From Phyto melanocephala (lineage: Eukaryota > Arthropoda > Insecta > Diptera > Rhinophoridae), in the NCBI GenBank assembly GCA_941918925.1, contig OW799233.1, positions 132,896,333-132,960,332 on the forward strand: DNA of 64,000 bases. The letters are read 5' to 3'. The notes beneath the pieces are model-generated. The model worked only from the letters and a program-made list of their open reading frames with translations. It did no database searches and was not told the DNA's origin. Made by a program: the position numbers and the translations under genes. Of this stretch, positions 36,890 to 48,484 are shown piece by piece. How positions within the stretch are numbered: position 1 is the first letter of the stretch; every line of letters begins with the position of its first letter.

Positions 36890-37480
36890 ATACGCTTATT
36901 CTGTTTATTAAAAGCAGAGCGCTTCATGAAAAAACAATGCGTTAAAATTGGGAAAATTTATTACAAAAATGTGGAAAGTTATGATGTTAACTTCAAAGGA
37001 ATTTCGTGCACCTAATGTGTCAACCACTTGAAGTGGTAACAAATTTGAAGAAACTGAGTCAGTTTTAGAAAGTAAAACTCCTGTGCCTGAACGTACCGTC
37101 GGAATTTTGAAAACATTGCTGTTAAAAATTAAATTTTGAAATGAAAGTGTCGCCGAAAACCTGAAAATATCGATTCGGTATCGTTCTCCACAACATCAAA
37201 TTTTGCAAAGAATTATTCGTTCTAATGATAACAGAGTAAAGTGAAGTCTATGCCAATTATTAGAAAAATTGCATCTTTTTCGTTACAGCGCTTTTATAAA
37301 CACATGGCTTCGAAAATACTAAAAATTGTAAAATTTGTGGCTGAGAAAATCCTTATGCAGTCCATGATAATACATACCCAGCAAAATAACACATTACAAA
37401 ATCATAAGTTGAAAGTACTAGAAAATAGTTCTTCACTACTTATAATTTGGCATCTTAACCCATTATTTTAACACGGCGAT
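36890..37480 (+). pseudogene. mariner-like transposase N-terminal relic
   Basis: Broken frames read a helix-turn-helix start (KKQCVKIGKIYYKN.ES), then ISIRYRSPQHQILQRIIRSN at about 37170-37230. The latter matches the second helix-turn-helix (TSIRRRSQ...LQRILR) of mariner transposases. The catalytic region and terminal repeats are not recognisable. It belongs to a different mariner group from the EQRIKVIQ family elsewhere in the window. Confidence 0.6.
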
Positions 37481-38398
37481 GTCATTGGAGGCAAGTACTT
37501 ACTACCCTCGCTTACAAATAGGTGCTCGAATAAATACTTAAACCGTTCGCTTAAATAAGTACTTACTTTTATAGCAATAAATAACTATTAGTATGGACTT
37601 ACAGAAGACGTTCGGTTCTTCTAAGGACGAAAAATCGGTTAGATTATTCTACGATACCTTAATTTAAAATTCAGTGAAAACCTATAAGTCATCACTTTGT
37701 TAATGAGATGCTTTGCCTCTGTTGTGAAAATAATTATTACTTATACCCTAACCGTGTTAAACTAAATGAGAATTGTAGAAAGTTATGTATTTGAATGGTA
37801 TGTTGTTTAGTAAGAGCAAGTCATTACCTAGTTTTTGCTGGATATGTACACCCAAGCTACTGATTGCTATGGATTTTTTAAGACTAGGCTGAAGTTGCAA
37901 TGACTGTGAACGGCATTTGTTGCAAGAATATATTAGCGGAATTGTTGTAGCTTTAACTGAACGTCACGGTTTTGAACGACATGTGTGTCATGATTGAGAT
38001 AAACGAAGATCACTGTGAAAAAGTCATGAAAAGAATAATGATCCTTCATTAAAGCCGTATTGACCTCAGAAAAGGTAAATAAATACAATCGTATGTTGCA
38101 AGTTACAAAGCGGCTGTTTTATTCGTCATATGGCAGGGATAATAATTTTTTTATATCTCTTATGTGAATTCACAAGATGTTCTATGGGTCGTATAGTTAA
38201 ATATTTTTATAAGAACATCATTTGCATATTGGTTATCGATCATATTTATGTACTAAGTGTCATATCTCACTCAATGTTATTTAATTCTAAAAGAACTTTG
38301 CATGTAACTTAAGATGAAGAAAGACATAGAATGCGTTGATACGAAAACGGATAGTGTGGAATTACAGTTTAAAATTATATTTAGGCTACGGTTAAATA
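37481..38398. other. Unassigned stretch
   Basis: Begins with a small mirrored motif, caagtacttactacc and gcttaaataagtacttac (37490-37567). The phrase ccctcgcttacaaat here also occurs near 36105, hinting at an old shared repeat. Nothing coding. Confidence 0.35.
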
Positions 38399-38519
38399 GG
38401 GTGGACCACAAGTCACCATGAGGCTTCAAATTATTAATTTTTTTTACTGTAAACGAGAATATGTTTTAGTAAATAAAATAAAAAAATTTAAAACCCTTGG
38501 TGACTTTCGGTCCACCCTG
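38399..38519. mobile_element. Short mariner-type MITE, 121 bp
   Basis: Terminal repeats gggtggaccacaagtcacc (left) and, complemented from the right, cagggtggaccgaaagtcac. TA sits at both borders (38397-38398 and 38520-38521). The termini resemble those of the mariner relic at 56414-57691, so that family is a plausible source of transposase (inference). No coding capacity. Confidence 0.8.
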
Positions 38520-39995
38520 TATTAAAGTATTAGCAGTTTATCGTTTATTGACGAGATTTACCAGCTATTGTTTGTATACAAGACCCAGCTTACTGTCTTT
38601 AATATATATGTATTACTGAATTCAACTTCTAAATCCTAAACTTTTAAGTATAAGTAACAAGCTTTTAAACCTTAATATCTATTATACTTCAATATATATT
38701 TATTGTCTTATAAAGTAATTTTTTTTTTAATTTTTTCCTTAAACTGATTATTATTTTACAATTTCTTTCCAAAAGTTGGCCTGGTCACCCACCTGAAATA
38801 GAAATAGTTAAGCCAAACTAATGCTAGAATATGGCTTAAGCTGCTCTCTGCAAAAAGTTGATAATAATGCAACAGCGATGCTGCACAAGAAGACACTTGT
38901 CTCGTACCAGGCCAGAAAAAATAAAAAAGCAAAAATAATAATAACAACGACAGTAACAAAAATCGCCTCTGCATGATGTTAACTATAGATGAGTGTAACG
39001 CTCAATACAAGCAAGTGCACTTGTGTGTTTGTATGAATATGTTTGTTCTGATGCACAGCCTTCTTCCTTTTTGCTATTTAATTTCAAAGTAACAGAACTT
39101 TTGTTAAAACGTTGTAGCCAACAATAAGCCGTTATCAATATCTGGTTTGTCCACTTAGTCATTTTATGCATAAATGTTTGTCTCGATCTGTGAGTGTGTG
39201 TGTGTGTGTGTGAGCAGTCATACTTAAGTACGAATATTTTACGTATGTTGCAACTTGGTAAGATTGACTATTTTTTTATTTATTTTTTTTTGTTCAATGT
39301 TGTTTTTTTTATTACTTTTAAACGTAGCGGGTTGCTGAAACTGCTGCTTTCTTGAATGAGGATGAACCTACTGATGAGCAGACAGACAAACGGACAGACA
39401 TATATACAGCTAGGTAAAGGTAGGATATGAGTGTGTGCAACAAATGGACATTAAACATAAATAGTTGGGTAACAGTTGTTTACGAGGTTCGCTAGATATT
39501 TGTGAGAAATCTGAAAGAACTTTGGTATTCTATTTCTCCTTGAAGTTTTGCTTTCTTATTTTCAAATGCTTGCATTTACTGAGAGAGTTGTCTGGGCCAT
39601 TGTTAAAAAAGTGGAAAAAATTCAGTAGTTTTTGATGATGGAGGATGTCTTGTAGCTCTCTTGCTGTTTACTTCACTTATTCTACGAGAATTCAGAACTT
39701 TAAAGGTTTTGCCTACTTGTTTTGCTCGAGTGCTGATTTGGCAATCCGTTACTTAGAGAATTGGTCTGATTTGGTCTGACATTTGTTCGAAAGAAAGCGC
39801 TTTTCAAGACAGTATTACAAATATGTTTAGATGCGAAGTTTATATGCTTTCGAAGAGACTGTGGTGTTTATTAATTGCCAACGGTTGTCTGTAAAGCAGT
39901 TTGCGAATTTTAGATTCATAAGACTCACCGAATATATGTTAAAGAGCTGTTTTTTTCTTTGCAGAATAATGTGTCATATTCGGTGCAGGGTTAAA
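38520..39995. other. Unassigned stretch
   Basis: AT-rich, with a (GT)n run at 39191-39212 and a cagacagacaaacggacag phrase near 39380. No gene supported. Confidence 0.45.
39191..39212 (+). repeat. (GT)n microsatellite
   Basis: Roughly ten GT units with one GA variant near the start. Confidence 0.9.
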
Positions 39996-40254
39996 TCTGT
40001 GGTTTTCATGGGCAACCACGTATGTCATAAATTCAAATTTTTCAGAAAAGCTGCAAAACCGTGTTAGTGATGAACGATTTTTGAATATATATAGAAGTTA
40101 CGTTGTTATGCCTTCAAAATAGTCGGAATGGGTCCATCTTATTTAAAGAAATTTTTAAAACCAAGTAAAGGCCGTTTAAAACCAAGCAATATGACATTAT
40201 TAACTCAAAATCGTATTAAATGAACATACGCGGCTGCACATGAAAACCACAGAA
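39996..40254. mobile_element. Inverted-repeat family D, full copy
   Basis: Left end tctgtggttttcatgggcaa then ccacgtatgt. The right end complements to tctgtggttttcatgtgcag then ccgcgtatgt, an inverted repeat of about 30 bp with few mismatches. About 259 bp, non-coding. No clear target duplication. A partial relative lies at 31208-31345. Confidence 0.75.
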
Positions 40255-42525
40255 ATATAGTATGGCTTACGTACTCACTTATATGTGGATCCATATTGGC
40301 GACAACGTAATAAAATTCGGTTTCATACTGCAAATATTCTATATCGAACGTTTTTCAAATAGAAGAGCAATCAACAAAAACAAAAACGTTAGCATATACA
40401 TATATTTGAAAGAGAAAACTTATGAAGAGCTCTTCAACAACTTGATTTTACTAAAGCATTTCTCCAAACTCTTTCAAGTGATCCTCCTATTTCAAAAGTT
40501 TAAGTCATTGGGCAGGTTAACTATGATGGTGAAGTTGAAGGTACCTTGTTTAAGGATTACATCGTTCAATGTACCCTAGAATATAAACACACAGATGCAC
40601 ATACGATCACACATACCAATACATCTATGCATTGTTGCATAACAAATAATCAGGAACTTGAAACAAACTACTTTAATGCTGCTATTCGTATAAGAATTTT
40701 ATGAACTTTTTTCTTTGACTTCTTTTTGAAATTATTTTGCGTAAAAAAGATTTGCTGGTTGGTTAGCTAGGCTGATTGGTTGGTTGACTGGCTAGTTGTT
40801 TTGGGGTTATTTGACTGAAGTAGGCTTGAATAATTTTCATTCTTTTCTATATTTTTTTTTTGCTTATTCGGTAGACTTTTGTAACATGCGTTACCTCGCA
40901 GGGAGCTAAGCAACTGGCTCCAGTGCCAGTGTGTTGTACTTTAACTACCCAGTGCTTCTTTTAATAGCCATACGTCCTGTGTAGGTACTTAGTCTTTTCT
41001 GCATTAAATACTGTCGTCATCTCTTGTACCTTTTCGATGGACTGAATATGTAGATGGTTTAGGTCTGATACTTAGCCATACATAACTTTACTCCTAGAAG
41101 CAGACATATATATTGTTATTGTTGTTGTGCTGTCTTCTATCCTATTACAATGCTGATGCTGCAAGTAGATGATGCTGTTGGAGGAATCGTCGTTAACTTT
41201 AAAAATGCAAAAATTTGTGTTATTTTTTTTTCAACAGTTGTTGTTTCTATTATTTTTCCTAAAAGCTTATACATAGTTTAGTTAAAGGTTCGCAATGTTT
41301 TTGACTGTTTTCTTTTTTATATTACTTTAGTTTGTTTAAACCGGCTAAACAACGGTTTTCTATTAAGATTAAAATCAAGGTATTTTTATGTTGTTTTCTA
41401 TTTATTTTTTTATTATTTTGCTGTAGTTGCAGCAATTGTTGCAAGCAACAGTGTTCTGTTGTTTAGTTTTTTTTTTATGATTGCACTTGCGTTAGTAGGC
41501 ACTTTATTTTAGTACAATTACTGTGAGTAGCTTTAACTGGTGTCCAGTGGTTGCAGTTTCAATCTTTTTGTCTGTTTGTTACTTTTAAAAAAAAATAAAA
41601 GAAAATACCAAAAACACAGTAACAGCAGGAGCTCCATATATGTATGAAATTGTTTAATTCTTAGTCAAGTGGAAAATTGTTGTTGGCCAGCAAAAAATAA
41701 GAAGTAAAATAAAGTAACAAGAAAATCTTGTGGAAAACAGACAAAATTAAGTTGGTAATAAAATTCTGGTCATAATTTTTGGGGAGAAATTTGCCTTCAT
41801 TGGTGAGCATTTTATTATCCATGCACTAAAATATTAGCATGAAAAATTGGCGCTTAAAATTTATGTCAACTTTGAGTCTTAGAAATTGGTTTCCATTTAC
41901 ATAAAATGTTTTTTTTTTTTAATTTTATGATGAAAACACACCTTAAAGAATAAGCAAATTTTTATCGATTTTTAATGACATTAATTTTAAAATGAGTTTG
42001 GTTATACTTTGAAGCCTCTAGATATGTTAAATAAAGCACAAACGTTTAAGTGATTGCTATTGGGAAATAATTTTTATTACACTTTGGACTATAAAAAAAA
42101 TGTAATTTAAGAAACTTTTTTAAAAAAACTTTTTAAGGATAAAGATCTGGATAAGCAGAATTTTATTTACAAATTCTATATGCAAAATATTTCACTAATT
42201 TTATAAAAGATTTTTTGATAGAAAATTATTGTGGAAAGATGGAAATTTGGAATGCTGCCTAATAAAGCAAAATCGTAGAATCGCTGACTGGCGATGTTTT
42301 TATTGTCGATATAAACATAGTCTTTAATTTATAATTAGACGACATTAAGAGGACAATACTAGTGATAATAGAAAGTTAGTAATAAGTAAAAGAAAAAGGG
42401 TTGCTGTTGGTATTTTTTGATCTAACTTGTTGTGGTAGGATAATATGAAAGGAAACATATAAGTTACCGAATTCAATTACCTTCAAAACCTGAGTTAAAT
42501 AGATGATTTTTACAACCAACACTTA
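40255..42525. other. Unassigned stretch
   Basis: No recognised element. From about 40890 to 41170 base composition is more balanced, with no long frame. Tracts of ttgttgttgtt and gctgatgctg type occur near 41115-41170, as in fly introns and UTRs. Confidence 0.45.
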
Positions 42526-42684
42526 CTGCCTGTTCAACGATGTCGAAAGAAAACCCAAGCGAAATTTAATTCGCACAATAACGTTGAAAACAAAAACAAA
42601 TTTTTAGTTTTTGTTGTTGTTTTTAATATATTTGTACGAATGAAATTTTGCTTGTGTTTTCTTTCGACATCGTTGAACAGGCAG
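42526..42684. mobile_element. TTA-flanked MITE with long inverted repeats, 159 bp
   Basis: The left end CTGCCTGTTCAACGATGTCG continues gaaagaaaac; the right end is its complement, and the similarity extends about 45 bp inward with few mismatches. Both sides carry tta (42523-42525 and 42685-42687). A 3-bp TTA duplication is typical of PIF/Harbinger elements, so a Tourist-like MITE is a reasonable inference. The very similar arms imply a recent insertion. Confidence 0.85.
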
Positions 42685-42705
42685 TTAATCACCGATCAAA
42701 GAGTG

Positions 42706-42736
42706 CTGATGATGAAAACTGTACCTGGTTTCGAAA
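42706..42736 (+). ncRNA. Hammerhead-ribozyme-like core (degenerate)
   Basis: CTGATGA (42706-42712), a T, a stem GAAAAC/GTTTC with one bulge and an 8-nt loop, then GAAA (42733-42736). Flanks aaagagtg (before) and catacttt (42768-42775) can pair in seven of eight positions as stem I, but extra bases separate it from a candidate cleavage site. It lies about 350 bp upstream of Penelope-like reverse transcriptase sequence, where a pseudo-LTR with such a motif would be expected. Confidence 0.35.
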
Positions 42737-43084
42737 ATGCATTCCACTCGGCTAGTGTCGGTAAAACATACTTTTCCAGATAATTCTTTCATTATCACAT
42801 CATCAGATTTAAGATTCTTAAAATCAACGTCTGAACTTTTTGAATCAAAATTATAGCAATAAAATTCGTTGGGTAGGAGCATGAAGGTCTTATATTTCTG
42901 AAATAATCAAGAAAACTTTCTGGGCTATATTGGAAAATAAATCGACTTAGCAATTATGCAAAAAAAGCAAATCTGAATAAATTTTTTTTTAGTAGTATTT
43001 ATATTAAGAAAAATTTGTGTTTAAAATATACGTTCTTATATTAAAATTGGAAAAAAATTAAATTTTTTAAGTATTTTCCTACGT

Positions 43085-43576
43085 ATTTCAAAATTTTGTA
43101 CAATACATAACAGATATTTTAAATATGTAGATAGAGCATATATAAAACTCAAGGGACTCCCAATGTGATGATCTCCAGATTCCCCAATTATAGCAGATAT
43201 TATTATGGAGAAATTATTGATTGTTGTAGAGAGAAATTAAATGTTAAGCCAAAGATAATTACAATATATGTCGACGATTTGGTTTGTATTGTTCCAGGTC
43301 ATTCAATTGATGATATTTTGAAAACATTTAATTCATTTCCTTATAATATAAATATTACAATGAGATAGACTGTAACTCTAAAATTTCATAAATATTAGAT
43401 ACAATTGTGATAAAAAGGGGTAATAATTTGAAAATAGATTGGTTCCACAAACCTACTTCATCTCGAAGAATCATAAATTATTATTCAAAACACCCCAAGT
43501 GAGTTATTATTAATACAGAAAAGAATCTAATTGAGAGAATTTTGAAGATTAGTGGTACAAAGTTTCATAAAAAGAT
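43085..43576 (+). pseudogene. Penelope-like reverse transcriptase, decayed
   Basis: Pieces in shifting frames give GLPM, then stop codons, then SPIIADIIMEKLL (motif before the catalytic box), then KIITIYVDDLVCIVPGHSID with the catalytic YVDD, and finally IDWFHKPTSSRRIINYYSKH, a thumb-region signature of Penelope-like elements. Several stops and frameshifts make it inactive. A LINE insertion at 43577 cuts the gene; the remainder, with the endonuclease, resumes at 45927. The upstream part of the element is not visible apart from the hammerhead-like motif. Confidence 0.8.
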
Positions 43577-44055
43577 ATAAAACCTCTTCAAAAGATTCAG
43601 AGACAGTGCTGCTTTAGTATTTGCGGTGCCATGAGGACCACATCGACAATGGCCATTGAGAAATACTATCAATTTGGCCAATAGAAATACAGGTAAAATA
43701 TGAAGCGGCTTTGCCTGCGACGAGATTAAGGGCAATAGATGAATGGCTTATAAGAAAACATAAGACCAGATACCGAAGAATAACGGATATCTTACCGATT
43801 GAAAATATTACGGAAGTAATATGTGACAAAATCCCGATGAGATATGAAAATACTAACAGCAGCACCTTAATACCGGAAGAGGGAGAATGGGATGAAATAA
43901 CCAGGATAGGAAACACCCATAGAATCGATTTTTATACAAAGATTGGTCAAAGATTGGTGACCAAACTGGAGTGAGCTTATACCACATAAGCCGAAACAGA
44001 AGCAAATACTTATGTACGTCTACCAGATCACAATACCATTTTCCAGTCTAAGATC

Positions 44056-44757
44056 ATGGCAATTACGGAAGGAATTAAATGGATTAAGGAAACGAATAGC
44101 AAAGCCCTGATTTGTATCTTTACGGATAGCCAATCAGTGATGAGGACATTGGAAAAGGAGAAAGTTGAGTTCCGGAACGTTCTGCAATGCAAGAGCGAGA
44201 TAAACTCATATGCAAATTGTGAACATCTGGAGATAATATGGATACCAAGCCATCACGGGCTGATCGGAAACGAGAAAGCCGACAAATTATCCAAAATGGG
44301 AGCTCTTCTGAGTACTACAACTTTGGAGAAAGCTAAACCCCTTAAACGATTCAAGGATGAACTTAAATGTTGGACGACGGAGGAAAATGTCAGAAAATCA
44401 CAAGGCACTGATGTTGGTAAAGTGACAAAAATACTATGGGGTGACCCAAATCTTGGGAAATCAAAGGAAATTTTGAGACTAAGTAGACCAACACTAAGGA
44501 GACTAACTGGTGTGATTACAGGTCATACGTAGTTGAGAACTCATCTAGCTCGCATGAAATTGTCTGAGGAAACGACATGTAGAGCATGCGAGAAGAAGGA
44601 AGAGACTTTGATACACTATCTCTGTCATTGTCCTGTGTTTGGGCATATTAGACGCGAGAACTTTACAGTGAATAATATGCCGAATTTGGAGTACCTGGGG
44701 AACTCGAACTGGAGATCAATAAGGAATTACATTAAGGGTACTGAGTTCTTAAGCTAG
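44056..44757 (+). pseudogene. LINE RNase H and zinc knuckle, inner copy 1
   Basis: RNase H blocks: MAITEGIKWI, IFTDSQSVMRTL (catalytic Asp in TDSQ), IIWIPSHHGLIGNEKADKLS (last catalytic Asp in the GNEKAD block). The first Asp block (TDGS) upstream is lost to a frameshift and the usual E before MAI is K. A stop at 44530 separates this from the zinc knuckle CRACEKKEETLIHYLCHC. Unlike inner copy 2, the knuckle is complete. A 4-bp insertion (tgta, near 44012) breaks the frame upstream. Not functional. Confidence 0.85.
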
Positions 44758-45018
44758 TCCGATATTTATGCGAAAATATGATTATGGTTTTTGTTTGGGA
44801 ATTTCGTTTCCCACATGGAGCGCACAACATGCCAACTGGGCATAAGTGTATACCTGTCATAGGGTAATATGTGACCAAATCCCGATGATATATGAAAATA
44901 CTAACTGCAGCACCTTAATGCCGGAAGAGGGAGAATGGGATGAAATAACCAGGATAGGAAACACCCATAGAATCGATTTTTATACAAAGATTGGTCAAAG
45001 ATTGGTGACCAAACTGGA

Positions 45019-45591
45019 GTGAGCTTATACCACATAAGCCGAAACAGAAGCAAATACTTACGTCTACCAGATCACAATACCATTTTCCAGTCTAAGATCA
45101 TGGCAATTACGGAAGGAATTAAATGGATTAAGGAAACGAATAGCGAGGCCCTGATTCGTATCTTTACGGATAGTCAATCACTGACGAGGACATTGGGAAA
45201 GGAGAAAGTTGAATTCCGGAATGTTCTGCAATGCAAGAGCGAGATAAACTCATATGCAAATTGTGAACATCTGGAGATAATATGGATACCAAGCTATCAC
45301 GGGCTGATCGGAAACGAGAAAGCCGACAAATTATCCAAAATGGGAGCTCTTCTGAGTACTATAACTTTGGAGAAAGCTAAACCCTTTAAACGATTCAAGG
45401 ATGAACTTAAATGTTGGACGACGGAGGAACATGTCAGAAAATGGCAAGGCACTGATGTCGGTAAAGTGACAAAAATACTATGGGGTGACCCAAATCTTGG
45501 GAAATCAAAGGAAATTCTGAGACTAATTAGACCAACACTCAGGAGACTAACCAGTGTGATTACAGGTCATGCGGAATTAAGACCCTTCTAG
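45019..45591 (+). pseudogene. LINE RNase H, inner copy 2
   Basis: A 190-codon open frame from MSLYHISRNRSKYLRLPDHN through IFTDSQSLTRTL to IIWIPSYHGLIGNEKADKLS. It lacks the 4-bp insertion of copy 1, so the frame is longer, but the expected E is again K (QSKIMAI) and the His of the PSHHG block is Y (PSYHG). About 30 bp of the zinc knuckle are deleted after 45613. Copies 1 and 2 differ by several per cent by eye, so the inner duplication is older than the 3,466-bp one. Confidence 0.85.
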
Positions 45592-45926
45592 CTCGCATGA
45601 ATTGTCTGAGGAAACGATTTGATACACTATCTCTGTCATTGACTTCGTTTGGGCATATGAGACGCGAGAATTTTACAGTGAATAATATGCCGAATTTGGA
45701 GTACCTGGGGAATTCGAACTGGAGATCAATAAGGAATTACATTAAGGGTACTGAGTTCTTGGGCTAGTCCGATATTTATGGGAAAATATGATTATGGTTT
45801 TTGTTTGGGAATTTCGTTTCCCACATGGAGCGCACAACATGCCAACTGGGCATAAGTGTATACCTGTCATAGGGTTGGGCTTTTAGTGCCCCTCCTTTTC
45901 AATCTAACCTAACCTTCATAAAAAGA

Positions 45927-46520
45927 ATATTAAAAAAGAAAAAATATTTTAGATGATAACAATTATCCAATCCAGTTAATTTGTAAATTGAGAAATAATT
46001 AAAAAATGGGAATATTTATGGCACAAACTCAACAATCTGAATCTGAAACTTATAAATCACTCACTTATGTTCCTTTTTTATCTGAAAATATAAAACACAT
46101 AAAACACGTTAGGTAGACTATTTAGTAAAACAATAGACAAAATAGATAAATTTGAAATGTCTAATTTAGTTTATAAAATACCATGTAGTTGTAATGACAC
46201 TGAGAGTTGTGATAAGGTTTATGTAGGTACAACAAAAAATAAACTTAAAACTGGAGTTGCTGGACATAGATCTGATCAGAAATACAAGAACACTACATTG
46301 ATACAGAAAAAAGCATTATCATTGCATTGCGCCAATTCTAATCATTGGTCTGATTTCAAAAATACATAAATTTGAAACAAAGAAAAAAATTACAAACGCA
46401 GAAATATGTTAGAAATTTTGCAAATTATTAAAGTACCATCTACACAGCGAATTAACTATAAGACAGATACTGCAAATGTTGTAAAATATTGTAGATTTTT
46501 AATTTATAAGATCTGAAAAC
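45927..46520 (+). pseudogene. Penelope-like GIY-YIG endonuclease region
   Basis: The frame at 46157-46369 reads MSNLVYKIPCSCND, then CDKVYVGTTKNKLKT, then AGHRSDQKYK and LHCANSNHW. This has the order of the GIY-YIG endonuclease of Penelope-like elements: VYKIPC, a cysteine pair, YVG, a KLKTR-like Arg region (Gly here where Arg is expected) and a Cys-His end. Downstream, MLEILQIIKVPSTQRINYKTD matches the C-terminal tail. Stops upstream and the changed Arg position indicate loss of function. It continues the reverse transcriptase half at 43085-43576. Confidence 0.8.
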
Positions 46521-47143
46521 GATACTCTAATAGGGTTTTTTATTTGTGTAATGTAAAAGTTTCTAATTTTTGACTGGCTATTGCATACCAAATTTGAAAG
46601 TCCTACGAAAACTTCTTATATTTTTGCCACATTGTTATATGGAGTTAATGCAATGGTTTTGCGTAGTGTCATGAATACAACATAATTTATTTTCAAGTAC
46701 TCTGACCATGGTTTGGGCATAGTTTGTAAATTTTATCTTTAAGATCTGCTACCCAACCAGAAAAAGTCGTCAATAATTAAATCACAAAATATTGGTGAGC
46801 TATTTTTTTTTAATAAATAATTATTTCATTTTATTTGAACTTTCCTGCAAAAAATAAAGTTTGAACTTATTATAATGAATTGATTTTACAATGATATTAT
46901 ATTTAGAAAATTTTTAAATATAAAAACTTTTATTAAGTCAAGCAGAAAATAATACTTTTTAGTAGTAACGTCCTTTTTGGCATATATTGTCATGATGTAG
47001 GCATACATTTACACTCATTTCAAAAGCGAAGTTTCTTTATTTATATATATAAAACATGTTCAAATAAAACAGCTTAACTAACATGTCCCCTATATCTTCC
47101 CCCTCTTATGACCTAATATTATATTATAACTCCACACTTTCCT

Positions 47144-47289
47144 TCATCTCACATACAAATGATCATAAATAACACTCCATAAAAATTCTTTTTTAAGACA
47201 ACCTCCTTCACACCTTCGAATATCTACTTCATCACTGCAAGACTTCCTTAAAAACTTTCTAATTTCTTTTTCACTGCAAATTTTAAATT
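47144..47289 (-). CDS. Candidate host exon, cystine-knot-like
   Basis: The minus strand has a good acceptor (acaatttttgcag, AG at 47291-47290). An open segment follows: FKICSEKEIRKFLRKSC, SDEVDIRRCEGGC, then LKKEFLWSVIYDHLYVR-stop. The spacing of cysteines with a C-x-GGC motif recalls the start of C-terminal cystine-knot domains of slit or von Willebrand type proteins. The segment may end at a donor-like gtatgtgag within the final codons or at the stop; AATAAA lies about 100 bp beyond (47042-47037). No neighbouring exon was found. Low confidence. Confidence 0.28.
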
Positions 47290-47521
47290 CTGCAAAAATT
47301 GTTTGTTTTATAACTAACCAAAGTATACGATGCATTTACGTGTGTAATGATAGACACTGTGAATAACCAGGATAGGAAACACCCATAGAATCGATTTTTA
47401 TACAAAGATTGGTCAAAGATTGGTGACCAAACTGGAGTGAGCTTATACCACATAAGCCGAAACAGAAGCAAATACTTATGTACGTCTACCAGATCACAAT
47501 ACCATTTTCCAGTCTAAGATC

Positions 47522-48223
47522 ATGGCAATTACGGAAGGAATTAAATGGATTAAGGAAACGAATAGCAAAGCCCTGATTTGTATCTTTACGGATAGCCAAT
47601 CAGTGATGAGGACATTGGAAAAGGAGAAAGTTGAGTTCCGGAACGTTCTGCAATGCAAGAGCGAGATAAACTCATATGCAAATTGTGAACATCTGGAGAT
47701 AATATGGATACCAAGCCATCACGGGCTGATCGGAAACGAGAAAGCCGACAAATTATCCAAAATGGGAGCTCTTCTGAGTACTACAACTTTGGAGAAAGCT
47801 AAACCCCTTAAACGATTCAAGGATGAACTTAAATGTTGGACGACGGAGGAAAATGTCAGAAAATCACAAGGCACTGATGTTGGTAAAGTGACAAAAATAC
47901 TATGGGGTGACCCAAATCTTGGGAAATCAAAGGAAATTTTGAGACTAAGTAGACCAACACTAAGGAGACTAACTGGTGTGATTACAGGTCATACGTAGTT
48001 GAGAACTCATCTAGCTCGCATGAAATTGTCTGAGGAAACGACATGTAGAGCATGCGAGAAGAAGGAAGAGACTTTGATACACTATCTCTGTCATTGTCCT
48101 GTGTTTGGGCATATTAGACGCGAGAACTTTACAGTGAATAATATGCCGAATTTGGAGTACCTGGGGAACTCGAACTGGAGATCAATAAGGAATTACATTA
48201 AGGGTACTGAGTTCTTAAGCTAG
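47522..48223 (+). pseudogene. LINE RNase H and zinc knuckle, outer duplicate of copy 1
   Basis: Same translation as 44056-44757, including the stop before the zinc knuckle, so the break predates the 3,466-bp duplication. It lies in unit 2, which lacks the reverse transcriptase end present before unit 1. Confidence 0.9.
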
Positions 48224-48484
48224 TCCGATATTTATGCGAAAATATGATTATGGTTTTTGTTTGGGAATTTCGTTTCCCACATGGAGCGCACAACATGCCA
48301 ACTGGGCATAAGTGTATACCTGTCATAGGGTAATATGTGACCAAATCCCGATGATATATGAAAATACTAACTGCAGCACCTTAATGCCGGAAGAGGGAGA
48401 ATGGGATGAAATAACCAGGATAGGAAACACCCATAGAATCGATTTTTATACAAAGATTGGTCAAAGATTGGTGACCAAACTGGA

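Larger units (their letters stand above)
43577..45914 (+). mobile_element. 5'-truncated LINE inserted in the Penelope-like element
   Basis: Flanked by the 12-bp duplication ttcataaaaaga (43565-43576 and 45915-45926). The 3' end is tctaacctaacc. The content is the C-terminal end of a reverse transcriptase (AALPATRLRAIDEWLIRK at about 43702-43755), RNase H and zinc knuckle. Inside the element a block of about 1,048 bp is tandemly repeated (43816-44863 and 44864-45907). Only the second copy continues into the true 3' end, so this is an internal duplication and not two insertions. I/LOA-like by domain content. Confidence 0.85.

Noticed and set aside
43614..43916. 100-codon minus-strand frame
   Set aside because: It is antisense to the reverse transcriptase end of the LINE, which explains the sequence.
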